Source: Cristatella mucedo (taxonomy: Eukaryota > Bryozoa > Phylactolaemata > Cristatellidae). Taken from it: a stretch of 64,000 nucleotides of DNA. The position numbers and the translations under genes were made by a program. The notes beneath the pieces are model-generated. The model ran no database searches, had not been told where the DNA came from, and saw only the letters and a list, made by a program, of their open reading frames with translations. Below are positions 1 through 11,031 of the stretch, piece by piece. Within the stretch, counting starts at the first letter, position 1; every line of letters starts with the position of its first letter. The DNA lies in contig WPIO01000051.1 in NCBI GenBank assembly GCA_009760855.2, forward strand, positions 2,781,501 to 2,845,500, given 5' to 3'.

Positions 1-324
1 CATTCAGAAGACTGCTTCCACAGCTAGCCGTTCGGTCCCTATCTAAGATCTGTCTTCTACGATGGCTTGCAGAAAATTTAACTATCTCTTTAGTTCTGTG
101 TCGGCTAAATTATTGTAGTTCCCTTTTGACCGGGCTACCGAAAAAACCACAAGGTCCCTGCAGCTGGCTATGAAAATTACTGCAAGGCTAGTTTGCAAAT
201 CCTAGAGGTTGACCACGTGTCTCCTTTGCTAAAAGAGCTGGGATGGCTGCCGGTTGGTCAACGGATAGAGAGCAAAGTTTTTAACGCTGACCCGCAAGGC
301 CCACCACGGCTTGGCACCTCCATA
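1..324 (+). mobile_element. LINE-B copy, part 1: decayed C-terminal reverse transcriptase region
   Basis: The window opens inside a CR1/Rex1-like non-LTR retrotransposon. Translating across several stops and frameshifts gives recognisable C-terminal RT-domain words, such as a 'LLKELGWLPVGQRI' block and 'HHGLAP'. The first 30 codons parallel the minus-strand copy near 63.3 kb (an FI-K/Q-TA-TA-R-V-SLSKI-type block). The element resumes after 493, so it is interrupted by a SINE. It is not functional, and its 5' part lies outside the window. Confidence 0.75.
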
Positions 325-493
325 ACTAAAAAAAAACTAGCTGATTTAACAACCTCTTTTTTATAGCGAAAGAAGAGCCTCTACGGCTATCATCACCGCT
401 TGCAAGCGGAATTAACGCAGGACTCGAACCCGCGATCTGGGACCGAGGTCATGAAAAGCAACCACCTTACCTAACATCCCATCACGGCCCACC
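325..493 (-). mobile_element. SINE-A copy (tRNA-derived), inserted in LINE-B
   Basis: Read on the minus strand, this has a tRNA-like head with a degenerate A box, a B box close to GGGTTCGAGTCC, and a body ending in a conserved segment that includes 'GGCTCTTC' and 'AGCTAG', then an A/T-rich end. The same 170-180 bp unit recurs at 14.27, 49.0 and 59.5 kb. It splits the reading frame of the surrounding LINE, so it arrived after that LINE copy. Confidence 0.75.
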
Positions 494-915
494 TAGCTGA
501 ACTGCTGCACCAGTTTCAGCCTCCTCTTGCCCTCAGGTCCTATATGGACAATAAATGATCCGTTCCATTCCTTCGCTTAAAGACCGTTGGCGACAGAAGC
601 TTTAGCTCTGCAGGTCCTAGACTGCGTAACTCGCCTGCACGATTCTTACGAAATGACAACTACTCTCATGCTGCCGACTATGGCTCATCATTTTCAGTGG
701 TCCTGAGCTGCTACTTCCATGCTACTCACTACCTCAATTGCTCTCCTGACTCTGCTATGTTTCCCACTTTCTTTTTGTTGCGTGAGATGAAGTCTGTTGG
801 CTACTGTGCGTACCGAAAGCCGCTTAGGCTGTGAGTGCGCTACATAAAACTCTCTTGGGTAACTCCCACATAGTCTTTGTGGAGTTACATACGGAAATAC
901 ATTACACTACTCTCA
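494..915 (+). mobile_element. LINE-B copy, part 2: ORF2 C-terminus and 3' UTR
   Basis: Continuation of the LINE interrupted at 325. It carries 'LAELLHQFQPP', the SF-SAGPRLWNSLP-type C-terminal block of CR1-clade ORF2 (degraded), then a 3' UTR with GAGATGAAGTCTGTTGGCTA and a '...TTTGTGGAGTTAC...' end. The same 3' end is found at 7.5-7.8 kb (minus), 12.2-12.6 kb, 39.3-39.5 kb and 61.8/62.6-63.0 kb (minus), which defines the family. Confidence 0.75.
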
Positions 916-3900
916 GATATGCATATTAATCACTATTCTTTGACTTTCACTGGTATTTTGAGATTGTATTTTAAGGTTCTAATGTAATGCAAAGTCAGAT
1001 GAATGTGCGATTGGTACAGTTGCAGTAACTTTGGACGTTACTACGAAAGCCAGCTTCCTCCAGAGTGCTTCTTCCCATCTCGGTTTGAGCCTGTGAGCCT
1101 TTCGGTACGAAAGTGAGCCTGTGAGCCTTTCGGTACGAAAGTGAGGCTGTGAGCCTTTCGGTACAAACGTGAGGCTGTGAGCCTTTCGGTGGCCTCGACT
1201 TAGTTTGCAAAGCAAAACTGATCGATGATGAGCAATGATGATGAACAGGGTGTCATGATCGAGCAAAAAGTTTTTAGATTAATTAATTAAAAGATAAGGA
1301 AAGGGGAGAAATCGCGCAAGAGCGTTCCCACCGGGAAAATCTTGTACAAGCTCACAGATGCTGGTGTCAACTACGAGAATGCACAATGCAGCTATATACG
1401 CAAATCAACAAATTATACCCATCTTTCATCACCCTGCTTTTTTTGGCTTTGAGCGTTGCTGTACCGTCGTTTTACGACTATAAATACAGTACGAAGGATT
1501 CAATGTAAACCTGACGTAAGGTACGTGCGAACGGACTAACTTAGTTACTAAACTTGCTTATTATTAGAGTGGACTTAAAAGTATACATTTGTATCGCGGC
1601 CCAAGGGAACTAGTCTCGTTTCAGGTGCTTTGCACGGGCTGAAGCGGGTAAACTGGATATATTTGTTATGCGCATAATTGCAGCGTGCATAAACCAATAC
1701 AGAACGAGTCATGTGGACGAGGCAAACGCTGTGTGGAAAAAGGATGGCTCTTGGCTTGCTTTACAACTCAAAAATGGGTTTCTTGAGCTCGTCGACACCA
1801 GCATTCGCGATATTTCATCTCAAGCTCTAATTTTTTCATTGCATGTCTTCCCGACTGTGAAATAAGACGTTTACAGAAGACTGTATCGAGAGAATGGCTG
1901 AGAAATATGACTGAGAGGCGATAGTTGGAAATCAGAACGATATAGTTACTTTTAGCAGGAACTGCTTGTGATCAGCACGCCAAGCCAAGCCTACGAGTCG
2001 GGTAGAATGGCTTAACCGTGAAAACGTAGTCTCAAAAAAAAGGAAGCATCTGCTGCTACCGTCGGGATAGACGAGCCACGAGTTTATCGTGCGCTGCTTG
2101 CCTTCTTGCTTAGACACACCCAGCATTGCTGCAGTCTCCTTTGAAGTAAATACACGGCGGTGTCACGGGTGGGCGCGGCACAGCTCCAGCTCGCTGCAGC
2201 ACAGTCAGTGGCAGCAGCAAGGATTTTTATTTGGGGAGGGGGCAACTGACCTGCAAGATTTTTATGCAGGGGGCGAGGCCCGCAATTGATGAAAAATTGT
2301 AGAGCAAAATCAGTGTTTATTCGACACAAACTCGTCGCTTGCTCGTCGCATGGAATTTAAAGACATAATTTCGTCATTGGTGACGGTCCGTGGGCCTATA
2401 AATAGGGGGGGAGGCCCAGGTCGCTCCCCCCTGCGGCTTTAGGGGGCAAATGCCCCTGCCCCCTCAGGCTCTGCCACTGAGTGCAGTGCAATTCTGGGCA
2501 TCCAAACTAGCTAGTGCAATGTCGGGGGGGGATCAGGCACAATACACTACACTACAAGTTACGGGTAATTGCTGCAGTCGCTGTTGTATGTAACACTCGG
2601 TGGAGTCAGGCGGACCAACATTCTGCGTTAGATTGGTTGCTATCCCAAGAACACCAGCAGGCAATTGGATACACACTGACATGTAAGAAATACCACTCAC
2701 AAACGTTTGCACTTTTATAAATCTACCAGATTGAATTGTTTGCTGATCGGCCTCGACATAACGAGATTTGGCAGCTGCTGTCCCTACTAGCAAGGGTAGA
2801 ATGCACATAGTCTTTTAAAGCTCTGGATCTGATAGCTATCAGATGGGTCAGCTGTGCCATAGACCAGCGACCGATCGCATGCGACTTCGCATCAGCACCC
2901 GTGCTACAACGGCGTGCTCCTAAAACCATGTTTCGGGAGCAAAGAGTACATAACAATCAAACCTTGTAAGATCGCGAGTAACATCTTGCAAACGAGGCTT
3001 ACTTTATGCGCAGTTAAAAAAGAAGATGCAGCAATCACGTACTGTTCAGCAAAGTGGTTTTAGTTCTTCTGAATTTGCCACTGGCAGCCTGCTGGCTCCC
3101 ATTCGTTGGCTGTGCTAGCTGTCCAGGCCCGAAGCTACGACGCACGTTCATCACGCATGTGCATTGACGTAGCGTGACCCTGCTCCAGCTGCAGTTCGCA
3201 GCCTCGGGGCTACTGGATCCGGTACAAGTGGCCAATCCTGATGACCGGCCGGCCGGCCACTACCTTGATGCAGATCAAACACGTGCTCTGGCTGTGGCTT
3301 GTTTCTGGCTCGCTGCCCTGGTTACTCACTGCACCACAAGGTATTGGGCGACCTAGGCTCACGGTCCGGTGGTGGGGGGCAGCATTTCTGCTGCTGCAGC
3401 ATCGCGCTCAAGATTCTCACTGGCCACACGGTTGCTTCTCACGGTCTCTCCCTCAGGACAGGAATAGCGCATCCCTGCTTGCAACGAGCTCGCCACGAGC
3501 TCGCCGAGTCGACGCACAGGCGGAAGCGGTCGGTCACGCTTTGCTCATAAAAATGCAAGAGGTACAAGATGATAATTTAATCAATAATATCATATCATGC
3601 CGGAGTATCAGAACGTCGTCTTTTCGAGTTGCGCTGCCACTGCCACTGCCACACGACTGGCGGCGGAGGCGGCAGCAGTGCAAGGGGGCCGGGCAGAGCA
3701 GCAGAGTATTCTCAGGGGCGTCCCAGAAAGCGGCAGCACGCTTGCGACTGCGGCCCGCGTGCAGCTTCGACCGACAGCCGCGAGTCAGAGTAGGCGAGAG
3801 CGCCCCTATCGGTGCGGGGCTTCACGACCGATGGCGGCAGCAGCAGCGAGCGAGCGCCCACCTCCTGCTTTGCACTACATTGGTAAGACGGCAGTTCGAC

Positions 3901-4440
3901 AACGAACTGCCATGGGCAGAGAAGTGGGGAGCTCTTGCATAAAAAAGGCAAGGTGCGTTCAAAAACTGATAATCGCCCCACGCATCGAGTGGAACACGCC
4001 GGACCGCTGCAGTTGCTTCCAGCCTAAAGATGGCGGCAGGCCGGGGGCGGCACAGCAGGCAGACACAAAGGACTCGACCGTTCGCTCTTGTTGCTGTGAG
4101 CTGCGTCCTGGGTGCTGGGTGGGTGAGCGCCTGGACGGAATGACGGATTGACGCCGACGACCGGTCGTTGCCCCGGGCGGGCTGATCCCACGAGACGCCC
4201 GAGGTTGGCTCGTGTGAAGCAGCCGGCTGCGACTAGACAGTAGCCAAGTACGCAAGCTCGGGATAAAAGGCTAGCGGGCAAGAGGATTCAGCGCCTTGCT
4301 GCCACGGCGATAGGTGACGCTGTGTAGTGAGCCTGTAAGCGAGGACGATAATCGTGATAAGCGATTCGGGCCTTTAAGAGGACCGCAGCGGAGGGCCGCC
4401 TATCATGCAAGAACAACCTTGCAACGAATCACGAGGTAGC
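916..4440. other. Intergenic stretch without a recognisable gene
   Basis: Apart from the 28-bp tandem repeat at 1087-1190, I see no gene here. The part from about 3.05 to 4.3 kb is GC-rich and open in several overlapping frames on both strands (for example 233 codons at 3241-3942 on the plus strand). No domain, splice structure or repeated family supports any of them. Confidence 0.5.
1087..1190. repeat. 28-bp tandem repeat, about 4 units
   Basis: The word GAGCCTTTCGGTACGAAAGT recurs with a 28-bp period at 1095, 1123, 1151 and 1179, with a few substitutions in the third and fourth units. 28 is not a multiple of three, so the repetitive peptides in overlapping minus-strand frames are by-products. 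Confidence 0.85.
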
Positions 4441-4445
4441 GCCCG

Positions 4446-4523
4446 GGTTCAGCACACAGGTTCAGCGCACAGGTTCAGCGCACAGACACACAGGTACACC
4501 GCACATAGGTTCAGCTCACGGGT
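4446..4523. repeat. 13-bp minisatellite (GGTTCAGCGCACA-like)
   Basis: About five imperfect units of GGTTCAGCGCACA, with an insertion of ACACACA-type sequence in the middle. No coding role is visible. Confidence 0.7.
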
Positions 4524-4965
4524 TGCAGCAGAAGTTTATCGCCTACAGATGGAATGGTTTCCAGGCTTTGCTCGGTGTTACTGGCAGCATCATCATGGGC
4601 AGAGCATCACGCACAAGTGCAAACATGGACGCTCACTCACATGCATATATACCATATACATATATCCTCTTTGCCTGCCAATCATTTCAGCAGCATGGGT
4701 GATAGCACACCGATGGCTCTTCAGATACTGGAGTGCTATGCCGACCGAGGGCTGGAGGTAATGAATGTCCACTCACGAAACGAACGAGATACTTGACAGC
4801 ATCGGCTTAAGGAGCAAGGCGTCCGGAAAAGAAGGGTCAGCAGGTCAGAATCCGAAGCCTGAGATGCCAGCCCTCCCGCCATCGAGCGTCTTATGAGGCT
4901 GGCTAAAGCAGATCCCAAGACCATGGATCCCAAGACCGTGACATTAGGGGGCCAGCATATAAAAT

Positions 4966-4990
4966 CCCTTTACAGCAAATGTAAAGCACC

Positions 4991-5071
<81 letters not shown>

Positions 5072-5112
5072 AGTTCTCTGAGGGCGCTTTATCAAGTGCA
5101 TTATTATTATCA
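4966..5112 (+). mobile_element. LINE-A 3' tail fragment carrying an expanded (GA)n
   Basis: The end of LINE-A is present on both sides of a microsatellite: 'CAGCAAATGTAAAGCACCT' before it, and 'TTGAGTTCTCTGAGGGCGC' plus 'TTTATCAAGTGCATTATTATTATC' after it. In the intact element at 27.7 kb the same place holds only GAGAGAGATT. Here it has grown to 77 bp of pure (GA)n. Confidence 0.85.
4992..5068. repeat. (GA)n microsatellite, 77 bp
   Basis: Uninterrupted AG dinucleotides inside a LINE-A 3' hairpin. This is the clearest case of a microsatellite born from the transposon tail. Confidence 0.95.
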
Positions 5113-5295
5113 TGAAGCACATGGGAGTGGGGGGTTGGTAGCTTATCTTTAAGCTGGAAAGGTCTCATTGCAATTTATAAGCACAGCTAGCCGTGCACAC
5201 CGTGTCCACCGTGTCAGTGTGCAGACGAGCCTGAACAGGATGACGAGCCAAAATCCAAGGGAACGACCGGGCTCTTGCTCGCAAGCTCACACAAG

Positions 5296-5517
5296 TCAGC
5301 CCAAGTCGCCTCTCCGGCGGCATGCGCGTGCGGTGGAGGAAAGCAGCGCTTCGCACGAAGCAGCAGCAGCAGCAGAGTCGACGGATGCCAGCAGCCGGCG
5401 CCAGGGAGACCTCAGGCCGGCGGCTGAAGCGGAGTGCACACGAGGGAGCTCACCGGCTTTGGCAAGAGGCGATATGCCAATGGGCGTGAATGAAGATCTG
5501 GAGCTGCTACCGGCGAA
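5296..5517 (-). CDS. Possible FAM149-like terminal exon
   Basis: Acceptor AACATACAG|TTCGCC, in phase 0 as exon 9 requires. It encodes FAGSSSRSSFTPIGISPLAK, then an Ala/Ser/Arg-rich tail and TGA at 5296-5298. No AATAAA is visible between here and the LINE-A tail at 5.1 kb, so the transcript end is not located. Confidence 0.4.
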   Translation of the reverse strand, partial: FAGSSSRSSFTPIGISPLAKAGELPRVHSASAAGLRSPWRRLLASVDSAAAAASCEALLSSTARACRRRGDLG

Positions 5518-8411
5518 CTGTATGTTAACCTGAAGTGGAACGCGCACGCTCTCTGGTCAGTGCGACTTGCCAAAGCTGCCTCGCCAAACATTCGGCTGCA
5601 TCGCAGCGGCGGCCATCGAACGAGACCTCGGCCGCCGCCGCCGGCAGAGGCAGGCTCATCTCGCGATTGAGGCGCCCATGCAGACGCGGCAGCTATCTAT
5701 CTACAAGCCGAACAGCGGACCAGAGAGCTTGAGCTGGAGCCAGAGGCAGCCAATCACACGAAGGTTGATGAGGGCCTGTGTCGGGTGGCTCGGCCCACGC
5801 CACACCCCTTGTAGTCGGTCAGAGGTCAGAGAGCGGGCAGGCACCTTCCGGGCGCCTGACCGATTATCAGCATCAGACGAAGGAAGCAGCCAACGACAGC
5901 AGGAAGCAGCAGCAGCAGCACTAACCCGTGCCGCCAGCTGCAACTCACCCTGGGACCACTGCTCAGGCCGTGGGTCGTGCTCGGTCGCTGGCCGATAACA
6001 GTGGCAGCAACGTGGGCGGCAGCAGCGGCGGAGCCGACTGCCGCTGCCTCCTGCTTTTCGCGGAGGCCGTGCTGCATCAACGGTGACGAGTGCTGATGCT
6101 GCTGCTGCTGATGCAGCGGAACCTTGTCGGACATGGCCAGAGCACTGCTGATCCGATCGGCGAACCTGCGCCGCATCTAGGACGACACAATGCACGCTAG
6201 CATGAGCACTGTCCAGCATGACGAATCATTGCACAAATCGACGATGCTGGGGGTGGGGGGTCGGCAGTGAGGTTGGGGAGGATTTAACTGCAGCGTGATA
6301 GGCAAGCGTTAACGAGAGTGATGCCACTCGCCTCGGTTGCTACCAGGGAGCGAGAGCTAACAGTAGCTGGCTCGTGTAACGTGACAGCGTGCAGCAATCA
6401 TCTTATGGGCTTAGCGATGCGCGATCTGGCTAGCACGCTGCACAATGGCCCCAGCGAGTGCAGCGTGTCAGCAATGTATGGGTGAGTGCCTACGCGTGCA
6501 TGCCAGACTGCATCTGCCTGTCAGCGATTTAACGGGCCAAGACAAGCGGAGCTGGGAAGCTGGCCAAATGCCCACCTGCCGCTAGGGGATCAGGTGAGAC
6601 AGTATTATTCAAAGTGAGCTCAGCCTCGAACCACGACTCGCGTAGACGATGCCATCACAATAAGTCAGCAGCCACCTTGTCGGGCACCATCGACGAATCC
6701 CTTTCTTCTGGGTCAATCGACTGACAACAATCGATGGGGGGGTCGCGCACACCGTCGGATATTCTTAAGACTTATTTGTATAACATGGGACATCGATCTG
6801 ATGCCCCATCACCATACAGCAGCTACTTTGTTGACTGATATGAAATGCCCTTTGTAGCCGGCCTCAAGCAAGGCACACCAGCTCCTCTGGCGCCTAGTAT
6901 TACCCTCACTTCCACAAGGAAAATTATTTATGCAAGATGGGACATGCCAGCTAAGCCTATGGACGCGATCAGAAGAGTCGTCATATCAAGCAACGTCTCA
7001 CAGGAATGCACCAATTCCGCCTGACAAAGACACCTTCACTGGCAACTGCCGAGATAGGAAAGGGAGAGCACGAGCGCATGATTAGAAATCGACACTAGCA
7101 CAAAACTTGATCAACTTCTGCCCAGCCTCCCTACTGCCACTCGTTTACAAGACGCTCGAACGAGTTATCTCAGACCTGTTTAACTCTTACATCCAAGCTT
7201 CGAACTTTGCAAGTAAGCTCCAGTCATTTCATAGAAAATCACTTCATGGAGCCAGTGCTGCTGCAAATTTATCGTGACCTCTGGAACGCCTATCGACTTC
7301 AAGATCAACCCGTCACTCACAGTTACTTTACTCGATTCTTGCCCTCCAGCCTGCTTATCTGAATTAGTTCCCCAACAGGCATCCCATCGCATCATCTGAT
7401 CTTCTGACTCTGGTCCATTGCTTTTGTCCCTGTCTAATTTCAGATCTCTAAAAAACCGTGTCTCCAGTCACCATGCTCCTAAAACTTGAAAACCAACCGA
7501 CAGCACGTCATCTCCTGATATGACTATGCAATGTATCTCCGTCTGTAACTCCACAAAGTCACAAAGACCATGTGGGAGTTATGCAAGAGAGTTTTATGTA
7601 GCGCACTCACAGCCTAGGGCGGCTTTCGGTACGCATTCGGTAGCCAACAGACTTCGTCTCACGCAACAAAGAGAAAGTGGGAAGCATAGCAGAGTCAGGA
7701 GAGCAGTTGAGGTAGTGAGTAGCATAGAAGTAGCAGCTCAGGACCGATGAAAAGGATGAGCCATAGTCGGCAGCATGAGAGTAGTTGTTGCGTAAGAATT
7801 GTGGAAGCGACTACATTCAGAATTAAGCTAAAACCTACCTGTTCCTCACAACCTTTGCTGTGTCTGAATGAATTACCTCAGCGAGCTTGTGATTGATTAA
7901 ACTGTGCACGGTGTGACTTAGGGCTAAAGTGATCCATTTTCGTATAGCACCCCAGTGCACTTTTTCGAGCATGCTTTGAGTGCCAACCTGTGCACGATTC
8001 AGTGGGTGTTGCTAACCGGGGGTCCTACTTGTATGCTTTCGTATGCTTGTCTAAGCATGAGCATTGTGGACTTTTGCATGCTTGCCTTGTCAGGACATCT
8101 TAATAGCCATTAGCTCTGAGGCATGTCTTCTCTGGCCACGAGTCGTAAAGTGCAGGAATAGAGAGCCAGTTAATATAGAGTTCTTTACATATGATATATT
8201 ATCATTATCATTCAATAGCTGTTATGCCAGTATCGCAATAGAAGATTAGGGTAGTAGGCTAAAAGAATGAGGTGGCTCTAGGTCTGCTACCGACTTTATG
8301 CTCTCTCTGTGTGTGTGTCTCTCTCTCTCTCTCTTTCACATGCGCTCGCATGAGCGCACCCAGCAAAGACACAAGCAGAAGCAGACGATAAGAAGATTAA
8401 GCATAAAATGA

Positions 8412-8457
<46 letters not shown>

Positions 8458-8814
8458 GCACACACAAAAGCATACTACTACTTACTGAGGGTCGAACAGC
8501 ACCGAGACTGCTAAGCGGTGGAACCGGGCTTTTGATGCCGGACGGTAAGACAGACCCTGGGTCCACGACTAAGCCCGAGGAGTCGAATCCTCGAGAGTCG
8601 AAAGACTGGTTAACGATCGGTGGAAGCATGCCGCCACCAGCCCTAACACTGTCCAGAGGCAATACGGCACCGACTGACCCGGCGACAGCGCCTGCCGCCA
8701 GCAGCGAGGGTGCAGCAGCAATCTTCTTGCCAGTCATGTGCAGTCGCTGCAGGCTCATGGATACGCTGCCTTGCTGCATGCCTGCCTCGTCCTAAATCGG
8801 AGACAAAGAGCTAA

Positions 8815-8856
<42 letters not shown>

Positions 8857-8857
8857 A

Positions 8858-8948
<91 letters not shown>

Positions 8949-10949
8949 CAGAGACAGAGACAGAGAGACAGAGACAGAGAGACAGAGACAGAGAGAAGGC
9001 CGTCCCAGCCGTGCCGAACGTCTTACCGCATACGGCGTGAGGGAGCGATCGGGCAGTGGCGTGAGCCTCGACCGCCTGCTGCCGGAGGCGATGACGCTCA
9101 GTGCTGCAGCAGCCGTGGCGACGGTGCTGCTGCTGCTTCCTACTACGCCACCACTGGTGCCCTTCTTAGCCTGGCTGACTGCAGCCAGTGCATTCATGTG
9201 AGCAACGATGGCTGCCACGTGACCAGAGCTGCCGCCGCTGTCCTTTCTGGATTCTCGATGCATTGCAAAGGTGTGGTCGAGCCGCATGGACGAGTCGGCG
9301 CGTACGCTGCCACCGTCCAGCTCGTCTCTGAAGCAGCGGCGCGAGCGAAGGCTAACCCTGCTGACCCGCCAGCGTTGCTCTGCTCCCCTGGACCCCAGAG
9401 TTCCGCTTCTCGAAGACGCAAACCTCCGAGCGGAGAAGGAAGACAAATGAGAATGAAAGAAAGAGAGGCCCCCCACGGTGGCGTTCGGTCGCGAGGTCCG
9501 GGATAGCTCATCCGCGCTTCCGGGCCTAACGACCAGGGCTTTTGCAGCGAGTGAGTGCAAGTGTTGCTGCGCCTTACCCGTGCCTGTCCCTCGCCTGCAT
9601 CTCCTTCTTGCTGATCGTGAGTATGCTGCCGAGCCTCGCTCGGCTCTCTGTTTCTCCGCCGCCGCCGCTGCTGGCAACGCCGGCAGCGGCTCCTTGGTGA
9701 CCGCCATACCACACGGCCCCGTGACCGTTGCCACTGCCGGCACCCCCGCCGCTGCTGTTCAGGCGCTGCCTCGACAGGGTCATGGTAGTCGACATTTGTA
9801 TTGACGAGAGCCTAGTGGCCATGCTGGCAACAAACGCCACTGCCGAGCCGGAGCGATCGGCTCGCGATGCCGGCTGACTGTGGATCATAGGAAGCCGGTG
9901 GACGTCGATGACGCTTCCGCCCTGGTGACGGCTTCGATGCGGCAGCAGGTCGTAACGCAGGGCAACTGAAGGCGACGATGAGGCAGCGCCGCCGAAGCCC
10001 GCCGGGCGGTTGAGCTCGGATGCGGGCAGCGGCAGCAGGGCAAACGTCTGAGCGTAGCGCAGCAGCAGCGGCCGCAGCGTGGCCGTGACGGCTCGCCACA
10101 GCGCGTCGAATGCTGCGTCGTCGACGCTGTCCTTGGCACAGGCAGCTGGCGTAATGGGCGGATAGCGAGTCGAGCGGCCACGCTGCTGCTGCTGGCGCTG
10201 GGCGGCTGGACGCGGCAGCCTGTCGTGCAAGGGGCACTCGATGACGCAGCCGTAGCCGCCGACTCGCGTCGGCTCCTGGGCGCGACAGTTCCTGCATCGA
10301 AAAGGGGGTGGCGGCGGCAGCCGTGGCACGCTGCCGCTGTGCACTTTCCTTGGCCCGAGCTCGAGTGTGAGCACGGCATAAAGACGATGCGGCGGCCGAC
10401 GTGGGCAAGGTCACGCTTATGAGGTCACTATGCCAGGCTCAGGCATCGGCTCAGTTAGCGCTGCCGAGGCTACTCACGGCTCGGTGCAGCCGTCGTCGAT
10501 GGCAATGATCTCTTCATAGCAGCCGTCCTGCTCAATCACCTCCTCGGCGAGTCGCCAGACGTCGTCCGACAAGATGCCCGGCATTTTGTCCAGAGGAGGC
10601 ACGGCAGTAATATGCACGCCCTCGACAGTCAATCTGCAAGCACGGGTTAAATAGCATCACTGGGTTTTGTCAGAGAAGCCTCACTTGGAAACTCGAGATC
10701 CGGGCAGCATGCACAACTGCAGTACTCCAAAATGCTTTAGTGAGAGGGTGAGAGAGGGACTCGTAGAGAGTCTGAGAGAGAGAGAGAAAAAGAGAAAGGA
10801 GTCACAGAGAGTGTGACAAAGTATGAGAGAAAGACAGAGAAAGGGAGAGAAAGAATGAGAGGAGAAAAATACATAGACAAGGGGAAAAGAAAGGAGTGCA
10901 GAGAGATGGAGATGGAGGGAAATAAAACGAGAAAGAAGACAGATGGGAG

Positions 10950-11031
<82 letters not shown>

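Noticed and set aside
1087-1190. CRISPR-like array (regular 28-bp repeats)
   Set aside because: The units are contiguous with no spacers, in an animal genome with spliced genes. It is a plain tandem repeat.
3241-4151. Overlapping plus-strand frames of 233 and 184 codons
   Set aside because: They overlap in different frames, contain no recognisable domain and have no splice support.
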